Counted from the first letter of the stretch, positions 16,078 to 26,234 are shown. The stretch: DNA of 64,000 nucleotides from Bradyrhizobium campsiandrae (GCF_014529705.1 NZ_JAANIH010000039.1:18208-82207); one strand, 5' to 3'. Program-made: numbers and translations. The notes: generated from the letters alone by a model not told the origin.

Positions 16078-17628
16078 ATGTCGAAACGAGTGTTGCTTGG
16101 TCTCCTCCTGGCTTGCGGCCTTTCGGCCTCAGCGCTGGCGCAAGAGCCGAAGACGGGGGGCGTGATCAACGCGGTGATCCAGCCCGAGCCGCCCGGCCTG
16201 ATGCTTGCGATGATCCAGAACGGTCCGACCCAGATGGTGTCGGGCAACATCTTCGAGGGTTTGCTGCGCTACAGCCCCAAGCTGGAGCCGCTTCCGGAGC
16301 TCGCCGAGAGCTGGACGGTCAGCGAGGACGCCAAGACCTACACGTTCAAGCTCCGCAAGGGCGTGACCTGGCACGACGGCAAGCCCTTCACCGCCGCCGA
16401 CGTGCTGTTCTCGATGGAGATGCTGAAGCAGACGCACGCGCGCGCCCGCACCAATTTGGCGCAGGTCGACAAGATCGAGGCGCCCGACGACTATACGGTG
16501 GTGTTCACGCTGAAGCAGCCGTTCGGCCCGTTCCTCGGCATTTTCGAGGTCGGCTCGATGCCGATCGTGCCGAAACATCTCTATGAGGGCACCGACTGGA
16601 AGACCAACCCCTACAACAACGCGCCCGTGGGCACCGGCCCTTTCATGTTCAAGGAATGGCAGAAGGGCTCGTTCATCCGGCTGGTCAAGAATCCGAACTA
16701 TTACGAGAAGGGCAAGCCCTATATCGACGAAATCTACTGGCAGATCATCCCCGACGCCGCGGCTCGCTCGGTCGCCTACGAGACCGGCAAGGTCGACGTG
16801 CTGCCCGGCGGCTCGGTCGAGAACTTCGACGTGCCGCGGCTGTCCAAGCTGAAGGATACCTGCGTCACGGGCGCCGGCTGGGAGTTCTTCTCGCCGCTGG
16901 CCTGGCTGTGGCTGAACAACCGTCAGGGGCCGCTGGCGGACAAGCGGGTGCGGCAGGCGATCATGTACGCGGTCGATCGCGATTTCGCCAAGGACGTGAT
17001 CTGGAACGGGCTCGGCAAGGTTGCGACCGGCCCTTCGTCCTCGGCGATCAAATACTATACCGACGACGTGAAGAAATATCCGTACGATCCGGCCAAGGCC
17101 AAGGCGCTGCTGAAGGAGGCCGGCTACAAGGGCGAGAAAATCCGCCTCTTGCCGCTCGCCTATGGCGAGACCTGGCAGCGCTGGGGTGAAGCCGTGAAGC
17201 AGAACCTGACGGACGTCGGCATGAACATCGAGACCATCTCGACCGACGTTGCCGGCGGCAACCAGAAGATCGGCGACTGGGATTACGACATCGCCTTCAC
17301 CTACCTCTATCAGTACGGCGATCCCGCACTGGGCGTCGGCCGCAACTACATCTCCAGCAACATCGCCAAGGGCCAGGTGTTCAACAATGTCGAGGGTTAC
17401 TCCAACCCCGAGATTGACAAGCTGTTCGCCGACGGCGCGATTGCCACGCCCGACTCCAAGCGCAAGGAGATCTACGACAAGGCGCAGAAGATCCTGGTCG
17501 AGGACGTGCCGGTGGCCTGGATGCTCGAGCTGCAATTCCCGACCATCATGCGCTGCAAGGTCAAGAACCTGATCACGACGGGGATCGGGGTCAATGACGG
17601 CTTCAAGGACGCATGGCTCGACAAGTGA
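16078..17628 (+). CDS. dppA: DppA/family 5 peptide-binding periplasmic protein
   Basis: Substrate-binding protein of a peptide/nickel-type ABC importer, 516 residues. The Sec signal MSKRVLLGLLLACGLSASALAQ is cut near residue 21. SBP_bac_5 signatures include YSPKLEPLPELAESWTVSEDAKTYTFKLRKGVTWHDGKPFTAADV near residue 70 and NAPVGTGPFMFKEW near residue 180. It opens a dppA-B-C-DF transporter operon. Dipeptides or other small peptides are the default substrate guess for this class; the sequence alone does not settle it. Confidence 0.92.
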   Translation: MSKRVLLGLLLACGLSASALAQEPKTGGVINAVIQPEPPGLMLAMIQNGPTQMVSGNIFEGLLRYSPKLEPLPELAESWTVSEDAKTYTFKLRKGVTWHDGKPFTAADVLFSMEMLKQTHARARTNLAQVDKIEAPDDYTVVFTLKQPFGPFLGIFEVGSMPIVPKHLYEGTDWKTNPYNNAPVGTGPFMFKEWQKGSFIRLVKNPNYYEKGKPYIDEIYWQIIPDAAARSVAYETGKVDVLPGGSVENFDVPRLSKLKDTCVTGAGWEFFSPLAWLWLNNRQGPLADKRVRQAIMYAVDRDFAKDVIWNGLGKVATGPSSSAIKYYTDDVKKYPYDPAKAKALLKEAGYKGEKIRLLPLAYGETWQRWGEAVKQNLTDVGMNIETISTDVAGGNQKIGDWDYDIAFTYLYQYGDPALGVGRNYISSNIAKGQVFNNVEGYSNPEIDKLFADGAIATPDSKRKEIYDKAQKILVEDVPVAWMLELQFPTIMRCKVKNLITTGIGVNDGFKDAWLDK

Positions 17629-17644
17629 GGAGCCGTTCTTTCAC

Positions 17645-17775
17645 CTCTCCCCGCTTGCGGGGAGAGGTCGAATATGCGCAAGGCGCATATTCGGGTGAGG
17701 GGGAGTCTCCGCGAGACCAACTGCCAGCACCCCTGCGGAGACTCCCCCTCACCCCAACCCTCTCCCCGCAAGCAA
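17645..17775. repeat. REP-like palindromic cluster inside the dpp operon
   Basis: Several hairpins follow one another: CCTCTCCCCGC/GCGGGGAGAGG, then a 25-base palindrome around CGAATATGCGC, then an 18-base perfect stem (17695-17712 with 17735-17752) around GTGAGGGGGAGTCTCCGC. The outermost CTTGCGGGGAGAGG recurs inverted near 17760-17773. Related G/C-tract palindromes occur at 31.3 and 63.8 kb. Confidence 0.8.
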
Positions 17776-17835
17776 GGCGAGGGAGGCGCACCGTCTCTGT
17801 GGCTACAGGTCACGTCACCAAGATGACTCCCTAAT

Positions 17836-18807
17836 ATGCTCTCCTTCGTCGCTCAGCGTGTCGTCAAGGGCGTGGTCGTCCTGCTTGCGATCGTCGTTCT
17901 CAATTTCTTCCTGATCCGGCTGGCGCCCGGCGACCCCGCGGTCGTGATGGCGGGTGAGGCCGGCGCCAGCGATCAAGTCTTCGTCCAGCAGCTCAGGGAG
18001 AAGTTCGGCCTCGACAAGCCGGTGCCCGAGCAGCTCTTCATCTACGTCAAGGGCATCGCGACCCTCGACCTTGGCTTCTCCTTCCGCCAGCAGGCGCCGG
18101 TGGCCAAGCTGATCGCGGAACGGTTGCCGGCCACGCTGTTGTTGACGCTGACCGCATTCGCGATCTCGCTCGTGCTCGGAATTGCCTTTGGCACCTTCGC
18201 CGCCCGCTTTGCCGGGACGTTCCTCGACACCGGCATCACCATCTTTGCGTTGATCTTCTACGCCATGCCGATCTTCTGGGTGGCCCTGATGGGAATCCTG
18301 CTGTTCTCGGTCACGGTCGATTGGCTGCCGAGCTTCGGCTACGAGACCGTCGGCGCCAACCTCACCGGTTTTGCCCATGTGGTCGACGTCGCAAAACATC
18401 TGATCATGCCGGCGATGACGCTCGGCCTGTTCTTCATGGCAACCTACACCCGGATGACGCGCGCCTCGATGCTGGAAGTGAAGCGGCTCGACTTCGTCAA
18501 GACCGCGCGCGCCAAGGGCCTCTCCGACGCCGTGATCCAGCGCCGGCATGTGCTGCGCAACGCGCTGCTTCCCGTCGTGACGCTCGCCGGCGTCCATGCC
18601 GGCACGCTGATCGGCGGCGCCGTCATCACCGAGACGGTGTTCGCCTGGCCCGGCATCGGGCGGCTGATGTACGACGCCCTGCTGCAGCGCGACTACAATC
18701 TCCTGCTCGGTGTCTTCGTGACCTGCTCGGTCATGGTGCTGATCTTCAACCTCATCACCGACCTCGTCTATCGCCTGGTCGACCCACGCATTGAATTCGC
18801 CGCATGA
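17836..18807 (+). CDS. dppB: DppB-type peptide ABC transporter permease
   Basis: Inner-membrane subunit of the peptide importer, 323 residues, six hydrophobic segments. The N-terminal FVAQRVVKGVVVLLAIVVLNFFLIRLAPGDPA and the EAA loop (MLEVKRLDFVKTARAKGLSDAVIQRRHVLRNALLPVV) are typical. It starts 207 bases after dppA, the gap being filled by palindromes, and overlaps dppC by 4 bases. Confidence 0.94.
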   Translation: MLSFVAQRVVKGVVVLLAIVVLNFFLIRLAPGDPAVVMAGEAGASDQVFVQQLREKFGLDKPVPEQLFIYVKGIATLDLGFSFRQQAPVAKLIAERLPATLLLTLTAFAISLVLGIAFGTFAARFAGTFLDTGITIFALIFYAMPIFWVALMGILLFSVTVDWLPSFGYETVGANLTGFAHVVDVAKHLIMPAMTLGLFFMATYTRMTRASMLEVKRLDFVKTARAKGLSDAVIQRRHVLRNALLPVVTLAGVHAGTLIGGAVITETVFAWPGIGRLMYDALLQRDYNLLLGVFVTCSVMVLIFNLITDLVYRLVDPRIEFAA

Positions 18808-19642
18808 AACAGTTCTGGAAATCCATGCTGAGGAGCCCGAGCGGCGTCATCGGGATCATCATCCTGCTGCTCGCGATCTCGGTCGCGGTGTTCGGGCCGC
18901 TGCTGTTCCCGAATTCGCCCTGGCGCATGGTGCAGCGGCCGTTCCTGCCGCCCTTCACGCTTTCGACCGTGCCCCTCGGCACCGACGCGCTCGGCCGCGA
19001 CGTGTTCGCCGGCATGATTTTTGGCGCGCGCGTCTCCTTGCTGGTAGGCCTCGTCTCGACGCTGGTCGCACTGGTGGTTGGCGTCCCGATCGGCGCCATG
19101 GCCGGCTATTTCGGCGGCAAGGTCGACGACGCCCTGATGCGCTTCACCGAATTCTTCCAGACCATTCCAAGCTTTGCGCTGGCGATCGTGCTGGTGGCGA
19201 TCCTGCAGCCCTCGATCTATTCGATCGTCGCCTCGATCGCGGTGGTGAGCTGGCCGCCGGTCGCGCGCCTCGTGCGCGGCGAAGTGCTGTCGCTGCGCAC
19301 GCGCGAATATGTCCAGGCGGCGGTTGTCACGGGCCAGAGCAACAGCTGGATCATCCTGCGCGAGATCCTGCCCAACGCACTGTCGCCGGTCATCGTGCTC
19401 GCCTCGCTCATGGTGGCGACCGCGATCCTGCTGGAATCCTCGCTCTCCTTCCTAGGCCTCGGCGACCCCAATCTGATCTCCTGGGGCTACATGGTCGGCG
19501 CCGGCCGTACCGTGATCCGGCAGGCCTGGTGGATCACCGTGTTTCCCGGCGTCGCCATCCTGATCTCCGTGCTCGGGCTGAACCTGATCGGCGAAGGCCT
19601 CAATGACGCGCTCAATCCGCGCCTGTCGCGGGAGGGACGCTG

Positions 19643-19643
<1 letters not shown>
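18804..19643 (+). CDS. dppC: DppC-type peptide ABC transporter permease
   Basis: Second membrane subunit, 279 residues. The DppC/OppC marker PLGTDALGRDVFAGMIFGARVSLLVG lies near residue 55 and the EAA loop includes VRGEVLSLRTREYVQAAVVTGQ. The segment LLESSLSFLGLGDPN and the end GEGLNDALNPRL are diagnostic. It overlaps dppB by 4 bases and ends one base into the start of the ATPase gene (TGATG). Confidence 0.94.
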
Positions 19644-21265
<1,622 letters not shown>

Positions 21266-21280
21266 GGCCGCCAATCGCGA

Positions 21281-21550
21281 CTATCGCTTGGTCGAAGGGT
21301 TGGTGTTGTTCCAGTTGGGGACCGAATTTGTCACACCGACGGACGGCTGGTTAGACGTTCCGATCGATGGCGCGGTGACTGTCCCCACAGTCTGTCCAGA
21401 ACTTCCATATGTGCCCTGTTGTGCCGGCACACCCGGGCTGAGACGCGTGCTGCTTTGTGCACCCGACGACGATTGCGCGCTTGCGGCGAGCGGCGCAGCT
21501 GCCAAGCCGAGAGCGACGAGGGTGGCGATGGCGGATTTTATTGTTATCAT
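21281..21550 (-). CDS. Small secreted protein with YGSSGQ tail, copy 1
   Basis: An 89-residue exported protein of unknown function. ATG 21550 (MITIKSAIATLVALG) follows AAAGGA and gives a clean signal peptide ending ASA-Q near residue 26. The mature part is Ser/Gly/Thr/Asn-rich and ends in a block beginning YGSSGQTVGTVTAPSIGT and closing with VPNWNNTNPSTKR. Nearly the same block ends the gene at 24121-24414, so the two are paralogues. It is convergent with the dpp operon, 15 bases apart. Confidence 0.78.
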   Translation of the reverse strand: MITIKSAIATLVALGLAAAPLAASAQSSSGAQSSTRLSPGVPAQQGTYGSSGQTVGTVTAPSIGTSNQPSVGVTNSVPNWNNTNPSTKR

Positions 21551-21667
21551 GACTGATCCTTTCGAGCGCGACCCCCGACAACTCCACGCGCGCGAAATTG
21601 TGCCGCGACAGGACCGCCGCGCGAGTTCACCGTTCATCACGATGCCGCGAAGCGCCATCAACCAAGG

Positions 21668-22120
21668 TCAGGACGACCTCGTACGGGACATTCTTTTCGG
21701 CTTTGAAGCCGACGCCCCCTGTTTGCGCAAGCTGGTCATCACGCGCCTGGCATTGTCGCCGCAACTCAATCCATCGGGCTTGGTCTCGATGGTCTCGATG
21801 ATGGCGTGCAGACGCTCCAGGCTCTCGGCGAGGCGTTCTCGTAGCGCCTCGATTTCCGCAGCCTTGCGCTTGAGCGCGCCCACGAGTTCGTCGTGGCGCC
21901 AGGCATCGAACCGCGGCGGCATCAAACGGCGAATCTCGTCGAGCGAGAACCCCGCGCTCTGCGCGCTGGTGATGATTTCCAGCAGCAGAACCGCGTCCGG
22001 TGTGAACTCGCGATAATTGTTGGCGCCGCGCTCGACGGCGCGGATCAGGCCGCTCGCTTCATAAAAGCGGATCCGCGACGCGGTCAGGCCGCTGCGGGCC
22101 GCCAGTTCACCAATTCTCAT
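21668..22120 (-). CDS. MerR family transcriptional regulator
   Basis: A 150-residue activator/repressor. The MerR winged helix MRIGELAARSGLTASRIRFYEASGLI opens the protein, followed by REFTPDAVLLLEIITSAQSAGFSLDEIRRLMP and a C-terminal coiled-coil dimer helix (ALKRKAAEIEALRERLAESLERLHAIIETIE). A cysteine follows the coil (GLSCGDNAR). No metal-binding CxC loop is evident, so sensing of redox or electrophiles is more likely than of metals. It faces the ene-reductase gene across a MerR-type promoter. Confidence 0.9.
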   Translation of the reverse strand: MRIGELAARSGLTASRIRFYEASGLIRAVERGANNYREFTPDAVLLLEIITSAQSAGFSLDEIRRLMPPRFDAWRHDELVGALKRKAAEIEALRERLAESLERLHAIIETIETKPDGLSCGDNARRVMTSLRKQGASASKPKRMSRTRSS

Positions 22121-22137
22121 GCCGCGCCTCGATGGGG

Positions 22138-22168
22138 TTGACCTTAAAGTTAACTTTAAGGGTAGGGT
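22138..22168 (+). promoter_or_regulatory. MerR-type promoter with 20-bp perfect palindrome
   Basis: CCTTAAAGTTAACTTTAAGG (22142-22161) is perfectly palindromic and lies between TTGACC (22138-22143) and TAGGGT (22163-22168). The spacer is 19 bases, the overlong spacing that MerR-family activators correct by bending DNA. It faces the flavin oxidoreductase start at 22201. Confidence 0.82.
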
Positions 22169-22200
22169 CGGGCCACGATCAAGACAAGGCATCTAACGGC

Positions 22201-23493
22201 ATGAACTCTGCGAAAGTCTTCGAAAAGCTGACGCTCCCCAACGGCTCCGTCATTCCCAACCGCATTGCCAAGGCGGCGATGGAAGAGAACATGGCCGACG
22301 CGGACCAGGCGCCGTCGCCGGAATTGATGCAGCTCTACAAATCCTGGGCCGACGGCGAAGTCGGCTTGATCATCACCGGCAACGTGATGGTCGACGCCCG
22401 CGCGATGACGGGTCCGGGCGGCGTCGTATTGGAGGATGACAGGCATCTCGACCGGTTCAAACGCTGGGCCGAGACCGGCCGCTCCAGGGGTGCACAGATC
22501 TGGCTTCAAATCAATCATCCGGGCCGCCAGATGCAGGCCAATCTCGGCCAGAAGACGTTCGCGCCATCCGCAGTAGCGCTCGACCTCGGCAAGATGTCGA
22601 GCCGCTTTGCGATGCCAGAGGCGATGACCGAGGACGTCATCGCTGATGTGATCAGACGTTTTTCGCGGGCGGCGCAACTGGGCGAGCAGTCCGGATTCAC
22701 CGGCGTCGAAATTCACGCCGCGCACGGCTATCTGCTCAGCCAGTTTCTCTCGCCGCTGGCCAACCGGCGAACAGATGTGTGGGGCGGCCCGCTCGAGAAC
22801 AGAGCTCGCCTGTTGCTGGAGATCGTGACGGCGGTTCGCGCCAAGGTCTCTCCGGGATTCGCGGTCGCAGTCAAACTCAATTCGGCCGACTTCCAGCGCG
22901 GCGGGTTCAGCACCGACGACGCCAGACGAGTAGTGCAGATGCTCAACCATCTCGCTGTGGATCTCGTGGAGCTGTCCGGCGGGAGCTACGAGGCGCCGGC
23001 CATGCAGGGACAGTCGCGCGACGGAACGACACTGGCCCGCGAGGCCTACTTCCTGGAGTTTGCCCGCGACATCAAGACCGTGGCCAGGATGCCTCTGATG
23101 GTCACGGGAGGCATCCGCCGTCGTGCCATCGCCGACCAGGTGCTGGACAGCGGCGTGGACATGGTCGGCATGGGCACCGCGCTCGCGATCAATCCGCATC
23201 TGCCGCGCGACTGGCGTCTCGGCAAGGACGTTGCCCCTGAACATCCCCCGATCACATGGAAGAACAAGACGCTGGCCTCGCTCGCCAACATGGCCGTCGT
23301 CAAATTCCAGTTGCGGCGATTGAGCCGCGGCGGAAGTCCAGTTCCGAAGGTGTCGCCGCTCTGGGCGTTCGTGCTGCAACAGGCCGCCACGGCATGGCGG
23401 ACGCGACAATACCGGCGGTGGATCGCGCAGCGTTCGGCGCCGAAATCGTCGATCACCGCCGCGTCAGACCTGCCGGCGCCCCGCACCAATTGA
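22201..23493 (+). CDS. Old yellow enzyme family NADH:flavin oxidoreductase
   Basis: FMN-dependent ene-reductase type protein of 430 residues with the OYE TIM barrel. Visible are the N-terminal LTLPNGSVIPNRIAKAAMEENMA, the strand WLQINHPGRQ, the active-site pair GVEIHAAHGYLLSQFLSP, the RGG region WGGPLENRARLLLEIV, and the FMN-phosphate strand MVTGGIRRRAIADQVLDSGVDMVGMGTAL. Family members reduce activated C=C bonds and detoxify electrophiles. The C-terminal extension after residue 375 is basic. The MerR-type promoter upstream makes induction by an electrophile plausible. Confidence 0.9.
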   Translation: MNSAKVFEKLTLPNGSVIPNRIAKAAMEENMADADQAPSPELMQLYKSWADGEVGLIITGNVMVDARAMTGPGGVVLEDDRHLDRFKRWAETGRSRGAQIWLQINHPGRQMQANLGQKTFAPSAVALDLGKMSSRFAMPEAMTEDVIADVIRRFSRAAQLGEQSGFTGVEIHAAHGYLLSQFLSPLANRRTDVWGGPLENRARLLLEIVTAVRAKVSPGFAVAVKLNSADFQRGGFSTDDARRVVQMLNHLAVDLVELSGGSYEAPAMQGQSRDGTTLAREAYFLEFARDIKTVARMPLMVTGGIRRRAIADQVLDSGVDMVGMGTALAINPHLPRDWRLGKDVAPEHPPITWKNKTLASLANMAVVKFQLRRLSRGGSPVPKVSPLWAFVLQQAATAWRTRQYRRWIAQRSAPKSSITAASDLPAPRTN

Positions 23494-23659
23494 GGCCGAT
23501 GCAGCCAATCTCGCATCGGTATCCCGTTCTGGCCTCAGTCACGCGCTTTTTATCCCCTGTGAACGGGCGCGGGCCTGCAGACCCGAGGTCTTGCCCCCAC
23601 ATCCTCATGGAATGATTTCCATCATTTGATGATGGATCGAGGATCAATTGGAGGCCGAT

Positions 23660-23824
23660 ATGGGCCAGGTTGTTCAGTTCGTTTCGAAGTCCGAGCGCGA
23701 GCGTCTTCGCCTCATCCAGGAAGCACGTGCGATCTACGACAGCATCTTCCCGCCGGTTGATCCGGCGGGCGAGCCGTCAAGCGGAGCCACCGCGCACCAG
23801 AGCGACAGGGGCAACCTCGCGTGA
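23660..23824 (+). CDS. Tiny conserved-looking protein (54 aa)
   Basis: ATG 23660 follows GGAGG by 6 bases and opens a 54-codon frame beginning MGQVVQFVSKSERERLRLIQ. The N-terminal half is a charged amphipathic helix; the C-terminal half is Pro/Gly/Ser-rich and probably disordered. The stop overlaps the GTG of the next gene by 4 bases (GTGA), a hallmark of coupled real genes. Function unknown. Confidence 0.7.
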   Translation: MGQVVQFVSKSERERLRLIQEARAIYDSIFPPVDPAGEPSSGATAHQSDRGNLA

Positions 23825-24030
23825 TCAAGATTATCGCCGTCCTCTGCAGCCTCGCCTCGCCAGGAAGCTGCCACGAGCAACTCGTCACCAGCTCGGACTT
23901 CGCCGACGTCTCGATGCAGTCCTGCATGATGGGCGCCCCGCAACTCGCCGAATGGATGAACCAGCATCCGGCCGAACGGCTGGCGGGATGGCGCTGCGTG
24001 ATCGGTCAACAGACCGGCAGAGGCGCCTGA
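23821..24030 (+). CDS. Tiny Cys-containing protein, probably exported (69 aa)
   Basis: Starts at GTG 23821 inside the stop of the preceding gene. The short hydrophobic start IKIIAVLCSLASPGSC is followed by cysteines in the pattern C..C..C...W-x-C (MQSCMMGAPQLAEWMNQHPAERLAGWRC). Small proteins with Q-LAEW-NxHP-x-W-x-C are, from memory, frequent in Bradyrhizobium and Methylobacterium; their role is unknown. The even number of cysteines fits disulfides outside the cytoplasm. Confidence 0.68.
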   Translation: MIKIIAVLCSLASPGSCHEQLVTSSDFADVSMQSCMMGAPQLAEWMNQHPAERLAGWRCVIGQQTGRGA

Positions 24031-24120
24031 GGCCGCGCGCCGCTCGACACGCTCGCCGCGGTCGTCTGCGCCGGATCGTTGTCGCGCAACCCCGCGGGCC
24101 GCGCCGACGATTGTCGCCGT

Positions 24121-24414
24121 CTATCGCACCGGTGGATTCGTATTGCTCCAGGTCGGGACGGCGTTGGTCACGCCGACCGACGGCCAATTATACGTGCCGA
24201 TCGAGGGGGCGGTGACCGTACCGACCGTCTGTCCTGACGACCCGTAGGTCGGCCTCGGCTGCGTCGCGATCGCGCCGGAGCTTCCATAGGATGGAGCCAG
24301 CACGCCCGTGCTGATGTACCTGGCGTGCCGGTGCCGCTTTGCTTCAGCCGCAAAGGGCGCCACCGCGAGCCCGGTCGTGATGAGTGCGGCAATAACGAGC
24401 CTGATTGTCGTCAT
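24121..24414 (-). CDS. Small secreted protein with YGSSGQ tail, copy 2
   Basis: A 97-residue paralogue of the protein at 21281-21550. ATG 24414 (MTTIRLVIAALITTGLAVA) follows AAAGGA; the signal peptide ends AEA near residue 24. A basic His/Arg stretch (KRHRHARY) precedes two YGSSG elements, and the tail YGSSGQTVGTVTAPSIGT is identical to copy 1, ending VPTWSNTNPPVR. Unknown function; the conserved tail may be a binding or surface-anchoring element. Confidence 0.75.
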   Translation of the reverse strand: MTTIRLVIAALITTGLAVAPFAAEAKRHRHARYISTGVLAPSYGSSGAIATQPRPTYGSSGQTVGTVTAPSIGTYNWPSVGVTNAVPTWSNTNPPVR

Positions 24415-24500
24415 GGCTGGTCCTTTCATGGGCGCGGCGCTTCGGAAACCGTTTCCCAACGCGCCATGGGCGGAAATGTGCCCGACGTCGCAAGGCCTGG

Positions 24501-24848
24501 TCACGGCCGCTTCGGGCGATACGCCTTGCGCTTGTGGCGCTCCTTCACGGCCGCGACCGCATGCATCAACTTCTTGAAGTCGGCGATCGCCTCGTCTTCT
24601 CCAAGCGGGTGTCCATGCTTTTCTTCCAAATGCTCGATCACCGCCAGTAACGCATCCGCGACCTGGCCGATCTGCTTGCCGTAGCTGGCGACGTCCGACA
24701 GCACGTCCATCTCGACCTCGGGCGCCGAGGATTGCCCAAGCGTGATGTTGACGAGGCCGAACTGGCTACCAGTTGGGCTGAAGAATGAGGTGATCGGGTT
24801 GATGGACTGCACGACGTCCCCCGACAGGGGCAGCTTGAACACGGGCAT
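24501..24848 (-). CDS. Conserved hypothetical cytoplasmic protein
   Basis: A 115-residue protein with no signal peptide. The N-terminal half is neutral (FKLPLSGDVVQSINPITSFFSPTGSQFGLVNITLG); the C-terminal half is helical and ends very basic (KERHKRKAYRPKRP). GAGGGAA lies upstream of the ATG. I do not recognise the family; the basic tail could contact nucleic acid, but that is only a guess. Confidence 0.65.
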   Translation of the reverse strand: MPVFKLPLSGDVVQSINPITSFFSPTGSQFGLVNITLGQSSAPEVEMDVLSDVASYGKQIGQVADALLAVIEHLEEKHGHPLGEDEAIADFKKLMHAVAAVKERHKRKAYRPKRP

Positions 24849-24970
24849 GACAATTTCCCTCGCTGACGCTCGACCGGCACGGGGATGTTACACGATCATG
24901 CCTGCCTTCGGATGGACCCGAATCAGCGCTAGTGGATTGGCTCTGGCAGCTTCCACCGATTGCGATTGAC

Positions 24971-25291
24971 ATGACCGGCCCCGAACTGAAGCAACTCCGC
25001 GACGACCTCTCCGACGCGATCGAGCGGAAGCTCACCGCGGCCGACATGGCGAAGCTGTGCGGATTGCCGGAGACCGGCGGCGCCGACACGATCCGGCGCT
25101 GGGAGGTCCGTGGCCCGACGCTCGCCGCGACCAAGGTGCTGCGCGTACTGGCGATGGCGAGCGAGCGCTATCCGATCCTGGAGAAGTTCGACATCTTCGA
25201 TCGCCACGACGTGCGCGAGGACGAGCGTCCCGCAAAGCGCGCGGCCTTCCGCGCGCAGATGCGCGACGAGGTGCGGCGCCGTCTTGGTTAA
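24971..25291 (+). CDS. Putative helix-turn-helix protein
   Basis: A 106-residue protein, probably starting at ATG 24971; GTG 24932 is an alternative. The stretch AADMAKLCGLPETGGADTIRRWEVRGPTLAATKVLRVLAMA resembles an XRE-like helix-turn-helix (A-x-x-C-G-L-P ... IRRWE-x-G), suggesting DNA binding. The C-terminal third is charged (DRHDVREDERPAKRAAFRAQMRDEVRRRL). It is divergent from the 115-residue gene. Target and function unknown. Confidence 0.6.
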   Translation: MTGPELKQLRDDLSDAIERKLTAADMAKLCGLPETGGADTIRRWEVRGPTLAATKVLRVLAMASERYPILEKFDIFDRHDVREDERPAKRAAFRAQMRDEVRRRLG

Positions 25292-25514
25292 CGAGACGCG
25301 CGCGCAGGTTACCGGAAGAGGCGCGGGTTAAGCCTTCCTTCACCACTTCTTAAGCCGCCATTAAGCACGAAAATCAATTGCAGGCCAATAAGTTAGGTTG
25401 GGCACACTTGTGCCACGCATGTGACAGCATTTTCGTCAAAAGCGAGCTATCTGCAAAACCCAACGCGGCGCGGACAGCGCGCTTGCCGGGGACCTTAGTG
25501 TTGGAGTTAGGACG

Positions 25515-26234
25515 ATGAAGAAGATTCTGTTTGCGACCGTTGCACTGCTCGCGCTGGGCGCGGCTGCGCCGGCGATCGGCGCCGATCTCGGCGCCCGCCC
25601 CTATTACAACAAGGCGCCGGCCTACGCCGCGCCGATCTACAACTGGACCGGCTTCTACATCGGTGCGCATCTCGGCGGCGCGTTCTCCAGCGACAATAAT
25701 TTCAGCGGCCTGTCCACCGGCAACAACGGCAACGGCCGTTTCCTCGGCGGCTTGCAGGCCGGCATGGACTGGCAGGTCAATCCGAACTTCGTGGTCGGCG
25801 CCGAAGCTCAGTATTCCTGGCTCTCCGGCAGTGTGGGCGCGGTGTTCCCGGGTGGCACCTACACCAACGACCAGCGCGGCCTCGGTTCGATCACCGGCCG
25901 CGTCGGCTACACCTGGGGTCCGGGCCTGGTCTACGTGAAGGGCGGCTACGCCTATTCGGACAACAACGAGAAGGTGACCGTCGGCGGCGTGCCGGCCGCC
26001 TTCATCATCTCCGGCGATCATCGCAACGGCTACACCGTCGGCGCCGGCCTCGAATATATGTTCGCGCCCAACTGGTCGGCCAAGGCCGAGTACCAGTACT
26101 ACAATTTCGGCGACGCGCGCTTCACCGCGGGTCCGCTGGTCGGCACCGGCAACTTCACCACCGACGACCACACCTTCAAGGCGGGCGTCAACTATCGCTT
26201 CAACTGGGCCAGCCCGGTCGTCGCGCGCTACTGA
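25515..26234 (+). CDS. Outer-membrane beta-barrel protein (Omp25/31 family)
   Basis: Eight-stranded-barrel type surface protein of 239 residues. The signal peptide MKKILFATVALLALGAAAPAIGA ends near residue 23. The mature protein begins with the rhizobial/Brucella Omp25/31 pattern YNWTGFYIGAHLGGAF, then alternating strands (FLGGLQAGMDWQVNPNFVVGAEAQY, RVGYTWGPGLVYVKGGYAYSD, GAGLEYMFAPNWSAKAEYQYYNF) and ends with terminal aromatic Y. GGAGTTAGGA lies upstream. It is followed by a strong terminator, suggesting a single-gene transcript. Confidence 0.93.
   Translation: MKKILFATVALLALGAAAPAIGADLGARPYYNKAPAYAAPIYNWTGFYIGAHLGGAFSSDNNFSGLSTGNNGNGRFLGGLQAGMDWQVNPNFVVGAEAQYSWLSGSVGAVFPGGTYTNDQRGLGSITGRVGYTWGPGLVYVKGGYAYSDNNEKVTVGGVPAAFIISGDHRNGYTVGAGLEYMFAPNWSAKAEYQYYNFGDARFTAGPLVGTGNFTTDDHTFKAGVNYRFNWASPVVARY

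Noticed and set aside
15713..16165. 150-codon frame upstream of dppA
   Set aside because: Overlaps the dppA start in another frame; Arg/Cys-rich end and no ribosome site.
25401..25414. Dyad-like GGGCACACTTGTGCC upstream of the porin gene
   Set aside because: Imperfect and short; not enough to call an operator.
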